A stretch of 16,177 nt of DNA, taken from assembly GCA_011526335.1 (NCBI GenBank), contig WTJB01000016.1, forward strand, positions 1 through 16,177. The letters are read 5' to 3'. The position numbers were made by a program, and so were the translations under genes. Below the pieces are notes generated by a model. It saw only the letters and a program-made list of their open reading frames with translations. It had not been told where the DNA came from and did no database searches. The DNA is from Candidatus Arcticimaribacter sp. Lineage in GTDB: Bacteria; Bacteroidota; Bacteroidia; Flavobacteriales; Flavobacteriaceae. This document shows, piece by piece, positions 1-11,400 of the stretch. Positions within the stretch are counted from its first letter, which is position 1. Each line of letters begins with the position of its first letter.

Positions 1-1369
1 GGGGGGTATCGACAGTAATTTGATTATTGTGACGGGCTATAAGCGTGTTTTCTAGTTCAAAGGACAAAACACCAGAATTCAAAGATGCATAACAATCTGA
101 GGTGTCATAGGATACCAATGATGAAATAATGCTAAGGTTTTGCTCCGCTACAGTTATTTCTGGTGTAATGTCGTATAAAGTACAAGAAATCAAAGTACTG
201 CTGACTACAGAACTGACCTGAGCGCGGTAAGCACCGGCCGATAAAAATTGTGCATAAATTAGGTTATCCAAGTGGGGTAAGGCAGACCAGTTGTCATTTG
301 CATCCTTGGTTTCCCATCGAATTTGATGAGGAGCATTCCCTCCCGTTATGTCAATACGTATTGCACCCTGTATTGCAGGATTACACAGCACAACATCTTG
401 AACAAAGGGTATAGTAACCGATAATACAGCAGCACATTGCTCATCTTCATCAGAAAGAATCTGAACTAAAATCTGATTGGAATATGCCACACAACTCAAT
501 CCCTGAATCATCACCCTTACACTTCGTCGAAAGAAAACAGTCTCCACTAGATTTTGTGGCAGATAACTTTCTCCCGAGGCATTCAAGACTTCGTGCCATT
601 GTAAAACGTCTAATGAACTTTCCCACTGATAACTTACACTAATAGTTGCACTAACGTCTACACCATTTAGCTGCGCTTCTTCCATTGAGGTTAGTTCCTG
701 AGGAAGCTGGGAAGCAAAAAGAACTTGGTCCCCCCTAATATTTCCGGGAGTTAAAACTAATTCTTCTATTGTCAATGACACTTGGGTTGAGCAACCTGAA
801 GCATTAAAGACCTCTGCGGTAACTACCGTATGCCCATTGAGTTGTGAAGGAAGAAAAGTAGCTAGCGTACTTGAGGTTTGAAAAAGGATATCGTTTAAAT
901 AAAAAGCATAGTGCGTCCCCCCACTGGCCAAGAACGTTATTGGTTGGTCTGAGCAATAATAGCTACCCGCAATGGAGGAAGTCAATTGCGGAGATGAGGG
1001 AACTGGCTCAACAGTTAAGGTTAAACTATTGGTAGTGGTTGGCGTAGTAGACGTGCTGTCTTCATATTGCAGCGCATAAAATGTAGTTCCGCTTGTTGGA
1101 TTTTGCGGAATAAAATTCCGGGAGCTACTTCTGGATTGAAGCAACACACCGGTTCCTGTGGCCTGCTGTGAATAAAATTCAAATGTTGATGAAGCACTTC
1201 CTCCAATCAAAAATAATTCGAAAGTATCTCCATCACAGATCGTTAGCTGCTGTCCACTTCCTGCAGTAGAAGACAATATGGCTGTTGCTTGAGCCTGTAG
1301 GAATGAAGTTGCTGAAAAAAACAGAAATAGGCATAAAACACCTAAATAGTGAAGTTTTGGGGCCTTCAT
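1..1369 (-). CDS. Secreted modular surface protein with Ig-like and SprB-like modules, 3' end outside window
   Basis: I translated 456 codons from an ATG at 1367-1369 to the window edge without a stop; the C-terminus is missing. Residues 1-28 look like a signal peptide: two lysines, a hydrophobic core around LGVLCLFLFF, and an LQAQA end. Residues about 40-121 form an Ig-like module opening with LTICDGD. Residues 123-210 form a second one (YYCSDQPITF ... ASGCSTQ). Residues 211-305 form a module with VSYQWESS, VFFRRS and LSCVAYSN. Residues about 310-405 look like a SprB repeat (C329, then RIDITGGNAPHQIRW and AGAYRAQV). The same families in the same order occur in the giant protein upstream (2495-16177), so the two are related. 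Only one lysine (TKD, 305-307) follows the signal peptide. A type B sorting domain beyond the edge is expected but not seen. The ATG is chosen because it precedes the signal peptide directly. No Shine-Dalgarno is evident, which is usual in this phylum. Substrate and function are unknown. Confidence 0.9.
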   Translation of the reverse strand, partial: MKAPKLHYLGVLCLFLFFSATSFLQAQATAILSSTAGSGQQLTICDGDTFELFLIGGSASSTFEFYSQQATGTGVLLQSRSSSRNFIPQNPTSGTTFYALQYEDSTSTTPTTTNSLTLTVEPVPSSPQLTSSIAGSYYCSDQPITFLASGGTHYAFYLNDILFQTSSTLATFLPSQLNGHTVVTAEVFNASGCSTQVSLTIEELVLTPGNIRGDQVLFASQLPQELTSMEEAQLNGVDVSATISVSYQWESSLDVLQWHEVLNASGESYLPQNLVETVFFRRSVRVMIQGLSCVAYSNQILVQILSDEDEQCAAVLSVTIPFVQDVVLCNPAIQGAIRIDITGGNAPHQIRWETKDANDNWSALPHLDNLIYAQFLSAGAYRAQVSSVVSSTLISCTLYDITPEITVAEQNLSIISSLVSYDTSDCYASLNSGVLSFELENTLIARHNNQITVDTP

Positions 1370-1472
1370 AGTAGGATAAGGTATTAGATTTGAATACTAT
1401 AATATACAACGGGTAACAGTATATTCATAACTAATAACGAATTATTTCCGAAAATATTGGGGCAAAAGAGAT
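1370..1472. other. Spacer between the PorP/SprF gene and the next surface-protein gene
   Basis: This is the only noncoding stretch in the window, 103 bp and AT-rich. I looked on the minus strand for a Bacteroidota-type promoter (TTTG near -33, TAnnTTTG near -7) and for a GC-rich hairpin followed by T's, and found neither convincingly. The best promoter-like match would leave almost no 5' leader. The downstream gene may therefore be cotranscribed with the two genes before it, or use a weak promoter I cannot recognise. Confidence 0.6.
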
Positions 1473-2495
1473 CTAGTAGTAATTATCGATCTGCAGACGG
1501 TTGTATTGTCCTCTTCTGTTTCTTCTGTAAATACTGAAATCAAAGGTGACAAATAGTTCAAAAATACTGGGAGAATAAACCGCTCCTGGAGACTGGAAAG
1601 GGAAATTATAAAGTATCCCAAAATCGAAATTCTCAACGGCAAGGCCAATCGAAACCCCTACATTGTTTAAAGCAAACGTATTTAAAGATGCTGCTTGTTG
1701 GCTAAGGCCTACCGAAAATTCTCCTAATTGAATATCTTGAGAAAGGTAGATCACCAGTGCATCACCGAACTTTGTAAAAGAACCGTAGGCATATAGGTAA
1801 GAATAACGGGGCAAGAAACGACGTTCATACGGATTCAGATCGAATTCGTAGGCCCCTTGTACAGAAATACTAATCGGCATTTCAAAAGGCACTTCTTTGT
1901 TATAAGAAGTATTGGGTTTATTGAGGTGTTTTAGCGTCAACCCAGCCATAAACTTATCGGTATGCAATAGAAAGGATGCACCAAGATCAAAATAGTTTAC
2001 ATTGCTAATTACCGGTGCCAAGGGATCTATAGATTCTGTGTTGATAAAACCTGTGGCGGTATTCAATTGATCTTCGAAAATTAAATTTTCAGGATTTACA
2101 GAAGAACTTCCAAACCCAATGGTTACCGCGGGTAAAAAGTACATGTCATTGTCAAACTGCAACTTATATACATACGACAGATTGGCCAAATTGGTCGTTA
2201 AGCCCGTATTTTGAATTTTAAAGGAATTAATATCCAAGCCCAAACTAAAATCCAAATTCTGGAAAGCCAATGCGCCAAATACATATTTGGTATCCATCTT
2301 GTCGAACTCGTTCAACTTAACTTGATTATAAAGAACACCAACTTTATTGAGACTATTGAACCCAAAGTAACTCGGATTGGTCTTTTGCATAAACTTGGAG
2401 TGATTGACAATATAATCGTCTTGTGCATAGCCTCGTCCGAAGAACAAAAGGAGTCCTAGCAAGAATATATAATATGTTTCCTTTCTAGTATGCAT
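1473..2495 (-). CDS. PorP/SprF-family type IX secretion outer-membrane protein
   Basis: A 340-residue protein, close to the usual length of the family. Residues 1-24/25 are a signal peptide (hydrophobic IFLLGLLLFFG, then GYAQ). Family landmarks follow: NPSYFG at 40-45, where the family typically has NPAYAG just after the mature start; GLTLKHLNKP at 185-194; and SIFELFVTFDF at 310-321, the closing strand before a short basic tail (YRRNRRGQYNR). The rest alternates polar and hydrophobic residues in the manner of a beta-barrel with many aromatics. In Flavobacterium johnsoniae SprF sits directly after sprB and is required for its secretion. Members of this family are generally paired with substrates carrying type B C-terminal domains. 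Here the ATG overlaps the stop of such a substrate gene, so a dedicated secretion or anchoring partner is the natural reading. Its 14 lysines in 340 residues are ordinary, unlike its neighbours. It is probably not the core PorP, given the context, but it is best named only to family level. Confidence 0.93.
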   Translation of the reverse strand: MHTRKETYYIFLLGLLLFFGRGYAQDDYIVNHSKFMQKTNPSYFGFNSLNKVGVLYNQVKLNEFDKMDTKYVFGALAFQNLDFSLGLDINSFKIQNTGLTTNLANLSYVYKLQFDNDMYFLPAVTIGFGSSSVNPENLIFEDQLNTATGFINTESIDPLAPVISNVNYFDLGASFLLHTDKFMAGLTLKHLNKPNTSYNKEVPFEMPISISVQGAYEFDLNPYERRFLPRYSYLYAYGSFTKFGDALVIYLSQDIQLGEFSVGLSQQAASLNTFALNNVGVSIGLAVENFDFGILYNFPFQSPGAVYSPSIFELFVTFDFSIYRRNRRGQYNRLQIDNYY

Positions 2496-2497
2496 TA
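2493..2497 (-). promoter_or_regulatory. TAATG stop/start overlap, likely translational coupling
   Basis: On the minus strand the stop TAA of the giant gene (2495-2497) and the ATG of the PorP/SprF gene (2493-2495) share one A, giving TAATG. No Shine-Dalgarno-like purine run precedes the ATG; the upstream bases are AT-rich. Such overlaps usually allow a terminating ribosome to restart on the next gene, which would tie production of the partner to completion of the very long substrate. The overlap is read directly from the sequence; coupling is inferred. Confidence 0.75.
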
Positions 2498-5400
2498 ATT
2501 AATTAGTATAAAGGTTCCACTCTTCTCAATTTCCGTCTCACCATCCAACAAGACACCATAAGCGGTATAGATGAAGTACGGCGAGAATGGTGCATTTGTT
2601 GCATCCCATCCTGTGATAGAAATTCCTTGAATATTGGTTAAGTCTGCTTCTTCTACATATTCGTTATACACCACATTACCACGGTAGTCGTACACCGTAA
2701 AGGTCATGTTGGCAAAGCCGCTAAACAATGGACGGAAGTTATCGTTAACCAAGTCATTGTTTGGTGTAAATACATTCGGCACCATGATGTTATATCCTTT
2801 ACCTACCGAGATAGGCTTAGTGATTTCTTCTGAACAACCTATATCATTGTAGATTCTTAAGGTCGTAAAGTAGGTTCCTGATACCCCATAAGTATGTCTT
2901 ACCGGAATAATACTATCCGTTAAGGTCGGAACAATCTCTGGAGGAGTATTGTCTCCAAAGATCCATTCAGAAGTTACATACGGATCTGTAGAAGTGTTTT
3001 CGAAGGTAATTTCTTCACGAGCCAAAATCACACTAGACGCTTCAAAATTTGGTGAAGTGTAGTTGAAGTTTGGATCTCCAATACCTCTATTGATTTCCGT
3101 AGTAATCCAACAACCTTCTTCATTCACAATCTTGAAGTTGGCAGAATCTACCGCATTTACAATGGCAACAGACCATGAACGATCACTTAAGCGAACCACA
3201 TCAGAATTCGGAATTAAAATATCGTTGTAGTAGAAACTTAGGTTTCCATTGTTGTTATCGAAGATATCAACGATTAATCGTCCTTGCTGACCGGTACACA
3301 GATCTTCATCTACATAAGGTCCATCCATGATATACAACTCTCTGTTTGGCGATACCTGAATGATTTCTTCATAATACAGATAGTTGTTGTTCAAGAAGTT
3401 ATTTTGTTGCGCACATTGCGTCACTCTTGGGTTCTGTGAAGTGATCACCAATTTGTAGTTTCCTGGGATCAAGCCATCCAGATAAGTTCGGTTGCTATAG
3501 TTTGGTAATTCTCTATAGCCGAGTAATCGAGAACTTGGATCGTTAGGATCTACAATGGCGTTTGGTGTTACTACCGTTGGATCTTCTACGTACCATGTAA
3601 TCTGGTAAGGTAGCAATCCACCCTCTAGGTTAATGCCTATTTGACCGTCGAGTCCGCCGCTATCACAATTTGGTGAGATGGATTTCACCAATTCGGTTGG
3701 ATCATCAGGATTAGGCAATGCAGCCGTTACGGTAAATGGTGTAACCACATCTTCTACAATAATATCCAATGGCTCACTACTCGCGTTAATATCACAAGAG
3801 TCATAGAAACATCCGTTACTGTCTGTAATTTTTACACAATAGGTTCCTGGAGGCGCATTTTCGATAACGCGACCAAAGAATTTGGTTGGGCTTTGTGTAG
3901 GATCATTAGGGGTGTATGTCCACTCGTACTGGTACGTTGGTAGCCCATCAATAATAAAGGGAACTCCTCCTGCAGCTTGCCCTTCGATTCGCTCTACTCT
4001 ACCGGTACAGATATCCGTTTCGATAATGGTTTGACCCACATACTCGATTGGCAAGTAATCTTGAATTTCAAAGAAGAATACTTCTGAACACGGTACCAAG
4101 GTAGAAGTAGCCGGTAAGGTTGCCGGTAAACGCTCTTCTACAATAAGGGTATAACGGTCTGCCGGTAATTCTGGATAACGATATACATACCCCTGTGGTT
4201 TCGGATCTATAAAGCCATCGTTGTCAAGATCCCAACTTGTTGGATTGTTAATGGCTGATCCAGATTCGGTCAATAGAGTAATGTTAAAGCTATTTGAACC
4301 AAGGTTACGGTTGAGACTTTCAGTAATGCTAAACAATACATCTGAAGTAAAGTTGCTGCTGTAATTATCACAGAAAGCAGGGTTGTTTTCTATGGTTCTA
4401 AAGTTGGTGATTTCAATAGAACTTTCTTCCAAGATGATGCTATTGGTCAATAGTGCTCCTCCACAATTTTCAGAACGACCGTCAGAAATTTCTGCACGAT
4501 ATACCCCTTCGTCTAGACCAACCACTGTGGCAAATCCGTTAAGACCTGTTAGGGGCACCCATCCATCTACCGTAGTATTGGTTGTGGTACTGGCCGTAGA
4601 AGTTGTGGTAGTCAAATAGGTGTACTGGAACCAACGGATATCTAACGGTGGCTGAATATTTTCAATATTTAAACGGATTTTACTCGTATCATTTTCACAG
4701 CCCACTTGCTCTACATCTATGCTTCTTACAAACAATGGATCTGGGTTACCCACTACACGGATAACAAACTCACCGCCTACGATTAATTCACAATTTTGCT
4801 CATCTAGGATATCGTAGGAATAAACACCTGGCTGTGTAAATCCATCAATGGTCTTGAAGGTAGGATCTGCACCCCAGTTACGGTAAAGATCAAAATCGAT
4901 ATTATCTCTATAGATATGGATTTGAATAAGGTTTGGATCTCTAAAGTCTCCTGGGCCAATTCTTTCAAAGGTCACACTACCCTCTGTATCTGCCGCACAG
5001 TCAATATCTACGGTTTCTGTAGTAAAGTTTATTTCTTCTGGTGCTGCACTGAAGGTAATGGTCGAAATATTGGAAGGCGTAGAACATCCGTAACCGTCAG
5101 ATATAAATACTTCTGGTGCGATAATGTTGTATAACGAAGTATCTATTCCTGTGATGATGATTCTGCGATCTCCTGCAGAAGAAGACGTTCCAACAAGCTG
5201 ACCTCCATTTAGACTTATGGTGTATGGACCACGGTTTGGCGAACCACCATTGACATCAAAGACTAGGGTTCCCAGTTCTCCAAAACATACGGGATCTACA
5301 CGTTGTGCTTGAACTTCAGTAATGGTCATGGCAGAAGGCTCGATTACTTGTACCGTCTTAAAGTCTGTACAGGTTTCTCCATTCGGCCCAACATCATCTA

Positions 5401-8400
5401 AGGTAAAGCGATAGAATCCAGGTCCACCATCTTGGATGCTGATGGAACCACCAAGGTTACTAACGGTTGTCCCTGTCGGCACTTCAGAAGTTATCGTATA
5501 GTTACTGTTTCCTCCTGTTGCACGCATGGTAAAGGCGGCATCACTATCGCCATTACACTCTAAGTAGTAAACATAGTCTGCTGTACTTGTTGTAGCAGTT
5601 CCAGTGAAGGTAGAGATTGTGGTTGTAGAAACACCCAATATATTTTCTTGTAATCCACCCACTAGGACTCCTTCTAAGTTTAAGGCTGGGAATCCACCTA
5701 CTGTAAATTGTCTCGTATCAGAACATCCAAGAACCAAATCCGTTACCGTAACGGTATAAATATCTGGCGGTAGATTGTAGATATTTGGTGTAGAACCAAT
5801 TGTTCCTGACGAGGACGAACTTGTCCAAACATAAGAGAACTGGTTTGAACCACCTTGGAACGCACTTTCAAAGGTTCCTCCTACAGATCTTGTCAATTCT
5901 ATACTACCATTACCGATAGTACCCGTAGAACAGTAGCTATTGGTTACTCCCTGATTTGCAGTATCCCAATGGATAAATTGGAGTTGAGTTGGGATGCGTA
6001 TGGGTTCACGAACGGCCACAGCACAAGAAGAATCGAGTACTTCAAGTATGTAGTCATCGCCCACGGCTAATCCAGAATATACTTGCCCTCCATTGGTTAA
6101 AATTGCTGGACCAACTTGTACTCCATTATCATCTTCAAGGATCAAGCTATAAGGGGGTACACCTCCTGTAATATTCGCTTCAAATGATCCTGTAGTTCCT
6201 CCACAAGCATTGATGTCTACGACAATAGTATCTGGCTCAGAAACCGTAATTGGAGCCGAAGTCTCTGCACAACCGTTTAAGTCTACGGTCAGATAGTAAT
6301 CTCCTGCTTCTAGGTTATAAATACTCAAGCTAGAGCTTGTAAATCCGTTTGGTCCTGTCCAGCTGTAAGAATAATTCAAGGCGCGATTGTCTACTACAGT
6401 ACTTACCGTAGCCGTCAATGCTGTCGTGGTAACAGGAATAGCAGATAAATCTGTTCCTAAAGCAATTCCTCCCACATCAGCACGTAGGCGTAAGATGTTT
6501 GTTGCAGGAACCGCAGTAGCCGCACTTACATTGGCGCCGATAGCGTTATTTATGGTCACAGCTAAATCCGAAACTATTTGTGGGATCGTTTGCGGATTTA
6601 AGCTTCCATAAGTTGTAGGCACAACCGTATGCGAGTAAGTATTTCCTCCTACACCTACAGTGACGATATCGCCAAGGGTTGGTGTACCTGAGAAGGTAAT
6701 TTCATCAACTTGTTGGATACTCAATAATCCACCATAGATACGTTGCTCAAACTGCACCGTAGTCGCATCAGGAATCACAATCGATCCATCTATACCTCCA
6801 TTACAGGTGACATCAGTAACATCATTGTCAATGATGAATTGTGAGTCGATTGTCGGCACTGGGCTGATGGTAATTGCCCCAGACATCACTACAGGAGAAT
6901 CACAAGTACCCTCTAATCGTACAGTATAGTTATAGATCGTTGTTGCAGAAATGGTTTCATTGGCTGTTAAATTCCCTAGGACAAACAGGTTGTTAACGCC
7001 TCCGCCTGTAGATGCTAATGTTGGTACACCAAAGCTCGTCGGAGTAACATCCCAAGTAATTACAGGGATACCTCCTGAGGCAGGGTTAAATACGTATTCT
7101 ATTGGGCTGATGATATCTCCATTACAAATGGCTGCAGCATTCGGATTACCTGATCTTAAATACATTTCAGGGGCAGGAATGACATCAATCGTACCTGTCT
7201 CAATGGCTGGGTTACATCCAATGGTTTCTACCGTATAGGCATATGGCGTAATGGTCGCTGAGGACAAGGACGCTGAAGCCTGCACTGTACCGCTAATGAT
7301 TACCTGACCACCAAATACTGTGTACCCTACTCCTGGGGGTAAACCAACCACAGTGGCTCCAGTAGCTCCATTCTCTAAGTTGTAAACGATATTTTCAAGC
7401 GTTCCTGTTCCTGTACCTACACAGATCTGTTGTGCATCTGTTGTTGGAGAAGATACCAGGGTAAGTCTATCCGCAGGACGAACTTCAATACTACCAGTCA
7501 GTACTACTTCTGGGGCACAAGCACTATTATTTGTGGCAACCTCATAGTAATAGGTTGTTGTACTGGATATGTTGGCAGATGGTGTTCCAGATATGACAAA
7601 TTGTGTTCCAGAAGCGGCACCACTTACTCCAGGTAGAATACCAGGAGTGGCAACCCAACTTAAGCTCACACCCGTAGCCCCACCACTAAAGGTGTATACA
7701 ATATTTTGAATCGGCTCAATTTGATTACAAACAGAATCTCCAGCCGTTTGGTTTGTGGTACTTGGTGAACTGGTTAGTGTCAATACCGGTAGTGAACGAA
7801 CCGTTATTGTACCGTTTGCGATGGCTTGTACACAAGATCCGTTTGTGGTAATGACATAAGGATACACACGTGTTGGCGAGGCCGTATAGGTTGTTGATGC
7901 CGCCACTGTTCCTGAGATCAAAATGGTATTAGAGGCGGTTAAGCTATATCCAATTCCTGCAGGTAGCCCCGTTACTACGGCATTGGTAGCTCCTCCATCC
8001 AATTGGTACTCAATATCAATAAATGGCTCCGCAAATGTGTTTCCAGGATTATCTTGATCAAAGAGACAAATTTCTTGATTATCGCTTGTTGGTGTAGAAA
8101 TCAAGGTGATGATATCTTGAGGCTCTACTTGAATCACACCGCTTAGCGTAACTTCTGGTAAACACGCACTATTGTTGGTTACAATTTCATAATTGTAGAA
8201 TGTAGTTTGCGTCACATTTACAGAAGGTGTACCCGATAAGACGATCTGCGTTCCTGAAGAAGAAGCGCTTACTCCAGTCAATACCCCATTTACACCCGTC
8301 CACGATACCGTAGCATTGGTTGCGCCACCGGCCAGTTGATAAATGATGTCTTGGATGGGTGCTACACGATCACAAACAGCATCAGATCCTATTTGATTTG

Positions 8401-11400
8401 CCGTTACAGCAGGACTATCCAAGTACATTACAGGTGGGGAGTGAACCGTAATTGTTCCGTTGAGGATCGCAACCGTACAATCTCCGTTCGTTGTTATCGT
8501 ATAAGGATATACTTGTGTTGGTGTTGCCGTATAGGTTGTAGAAGCGACCACCGTACCTGAAATAACAATGGTGTTCGATGCCGTTAATGAGAAGCCAATT
8601 CCTGCAGGAAGACCTACGACTGTTGCGTTAGTAGCTCCACCGCCTAATTGATATTCGATGTCAATAAAGGGCTCTGCAGTTAAGTTTCCTGTATTGTCAT
8701 CATCAAAGAGACAAATACTTTGGTTATCTGTAGTCGGAGATGATATCAAGGTCATGGTATCATCTGGCTTGATTTCGATTGTACCGTTCAACACAATTTC
8801 AGGAGAACAACTACTTCCAACCGTTTCGATCTGATAGTTATAGGTTGTTGTTTGGGTAACATTTACCGTAGGCGTACCAGAGATAATAAAGTCAGTTCCC
8901 GAAGCAATGGCCGTAATTCCTGATCCAAATAAGGTATTGGACCCTGGTCCTGTCCATGTAAATCCAACATTGGTAGCCCCACCTCCCATTCGGTAACGAA
9001 TTTCTTGGATAGGTGTTCCATCACATACGCCATTAGCTCCTGTTTGGTTATCTGAGGTTGCAGATGAAACTAGTGAAAGGGTGGGTTGAGACAAGACGGT
9101 TATACGACCACTTGAGGTTGCCGATACACAGGCTGCCGGAGTGGTGATAATACGGTAGTCATAAACAATGGTTGGACTAGCTGCGGTAGTGGCACTTGCT
9201 GTAGCGACACCAGAAATTAACATTGTATTGGATACCGTTAAATTCAAGCTCAAACCGGGTGGTAATCCAGGTGTCCAAGTCGTTCCACCATCTACAGAAA
9301 TTTCTGTATAAGCACCCGTCGCACCCCCATCTAGTTCGTACTCAATCGGATCTAAAGCAAAGGTTGGTGAAGGCGTACTGTTGACACAAATCGTTTGTAT
9401 TTCTGCACCCGAGGTTCCACGGTGAGAGATCATATCATCAGCGGTAACAACAATGGTTCCTCGTACTGTATTCGGTGTAACAGTACATCCGTAAATGTTT
9501 CCAATCAATCCAATTTCATAATTGAATGTTTGTGTTGTGGTTACCCCTAAACTTGGTGGATTCGGCACAGAGATTGTCAAAATACCGGGGGTACCTGGTG
9601 TAAAGGTCGTTGTAACCCAGGATGGTGTTGTCGGCGTTACAACATTTACATTCAATGCGCCACCATATACCTCGTATTGGATAAAGTTTGGTGCATTATT
9701 GCTATCACATAACGGAAGAGTTTGTGTGGCTTCATCGAAACCAAAGGCACCTGTTCCTCCAGATACTATACCATAGGTAATAGGATTCACCGTAATGGTT
9801 CCGCTATAGGTGGCAGAGCCTGAACAGCCTGGACCACTCGAGAATAAGGTATAGGTATAGGCCTGCGGTGTATTGATGGTTACGGATGGAGTACCCGTAA
9901 TTTCATAGAATCCTGGAGGTCGAACAACCGTTACATTATCCAAGTTTAGATCAGCCGAAATATCGCTTACCAAGACGTTATAGGCTACTCCTGGATTCAG
10001 TGACTCAATTTGTACAACGTTGCTTCCTGGAGCATTGGTAACATTATAGTTGCCTACCAATAAGGGGTTCAAGAAGTTGGTAATGTCCGCAGCTATCTCA
10101 TCATTTAGACGAGTATTGGTCGCTGTGTAGGTATAATTTGTATTGTTGATATTGATCGTAAAGGTTTCACTTGGCTGTGACGTACTTGCAGGTAAGGCAC
10201 CTATTACTTCAAAACTTACAATCTGGTTCTGCGTGTACATCTGCCCTGTCACTCCATTAGGGAATGCTGTATTGGTCGCCGTTAATCCAAAGGCTGGCTG
10301 CAATACTTCAAAACGTATAGGAGTTATGGTTTCACTCACACATACCGTTTGGTTGGCTAATAATGGATCATTAGGCGTAATGGTAGGTGTAGGCTGTACC
10401 TCAATCTGAAGGTTTAATGTTTCATCTGCACAAGGCCCTCCGTTAGCAATCAGATCTATAGAGTAAACAGTAGCTACTGCAACAGGTCTGTTTACGGTAC
10501 CCACAATATTAAACTGGTTTGGACCGGTAATGTTCAACGCTAGTCCTAAGTCGGCTAAACTGACAGGGTTTAAGGCGCTTTCAACAATATTCGCTGCATC
10601 GGTAATAGCGAACTCAATTAAGGGCGCAATATTCGTATAGTTTGCACCATTACAAATGGCTTGACTATTGATCATATTGGTTGTACCTGTTACGCTAATA
10701 GACGCTGCACCCGATACCGTTATACTTCCACTACTTGGTGTAGCCGATACACATCCAGTCGCTGCTGGAGCAGTAAGTACGTCAAAGGAATAGGTTCCTG
10801 GGGTTACTGTACTGGCCAATGTACCGGATATGGTAAAGGTCTTTTCTAGCGGTGCGGTAATTGGAGCACTAATGTTAACCGAATTCGTTAAAGGTACTGA
10901 GGTAGATATAATAAAGCTATCAGATGGTCTTCCTGTAGGACCTACCTCTATCATCAAGTTTGGATTCGACCAAGTTGCTTCAAAGTCGTCAGTAGCCGTA
11001 TTGATCGCATCACGTAAACCAATACCGATATCATTTAAGGTATTAGATCCTGTGGTGGTATAGACGTAGTTCGTATTGTTTATTGCAATGGCATAGTTTC
11101 TTCCTCCAGCAGGTGGATTTGCCGCATTTGTAGATAAGGTTAATGTAGATATTTGTGTCGTTACTTCTAGGAATGAAATAATACCTGCAGGTAATCCCGT
11201 AGCGAATACGCCATTTTCAGCCCCTTCTATAGAATAAGTAATCGGTAAAATCGATCCGCCCTCACAAATATTCGGTTGAATATTAGAGTTAAAGCCTGAA
11301 GTTAAGGTAATGGTTGGTGGTTCAGGTACTTGAATCACATAATTCACACTATTTCCAGGACATGGTGTAGGCTCTGCTGTAATGATAACAGCGCCAGAGA

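Larger units (their letters stand above)
3069..6853 (-). repeat. Block of about eleven SprB-like modules
   Basis: About 1,260 residues divide into roughly eleven diverged modules of 80-140 residues. A typical one has an early Cys with Gly/Asp nearby (TCNGGIDGSI; INACGGTTGS; NCDSGGLDGQI), then GG-x-P-x-Y (TGGVPPYSL; EGGLLPYQITW). It closes with a G-x-Y-x-L/V-x-V-x-D strand and a Cys (LEAGDYYLTV with NGC; PGTYCVKITDSNGC). This is the pattern of the SprB repeat, which makes up much of the F. johnsoniae gliding adhesin. Divergence between copies is high, so no module-by-module DNA repeat is visible. One module near 4565-4620 carries a Thr/Ser-rich loop and one near 4205-4231 a possible calcium loop. 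Confidence 0.8.
9434..11314 (-). repeat. Divergent run of GLPxG/ISGT-type Ig-like modules
   Basis: About 627 residues forming four diverged relatives of the array modules. Each has an early Cys motif (NICEGGSILPITYSI; AICNGANYTNI; TVCVSETITPIRFEV; LPLCDSNNAPNFIQYEV), a middle G-T strand (TFTISGTL, FNIVGTV, YEITGTP) and a late Cys before a closing I-x-V strand. Two of the four carry nested insert modules (10844-11164 and 9917-10228). They resemble 'putative Ig' domains of bacterial surface proteins; the exact family needs a profile search. Confidence 0.65.

Noticed and set aside
731..742. RGD tripeptide in the protein at 1-1369, a possible integrin-type motif
   Set aside because: A single RGD in a long protein is expected by chance and sits where related modules have C-S-G-D, so it is likely only a variant of that motif.
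1021..1206. Plus-strand 61-codon frame near the left end
   Set aside because: It is antisense to the secreted protein at 1-1369, which has a clean signal peptide and domain matches to the giant protein.
1370..1472. Possible promoter or terminator in the spacer
   Set aside because: Partial TTG and TAnnTT-like matches lie too close to the ATG or at wrong spacing, and the only hairpin (TTTCGGAAA-like) has a three-base stem.
1442..1648. Minus-strand 68-codon frame overlapping the end of the PorP/SprF gene
   Set aside because: It is in another frame of a gene with clear family motifs up to its C-terminus, so it is a shadow.
4383..4619. Plus-strand frame ending in a Val-rich tail, looking like a membrane segment
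   Set aside because: The Val run is the reverse complement of the Thr/Ser-rich loop codons in a SprB-like module, not a real transmembrane segment.
6854..9433. CRISPR-like or mobile-element repeats
   Set aside because: The periodicity is 615-675 bp, in frame, and codes for recognisable protein modules. There are no short direct repeats with unique spacers and no transposase.
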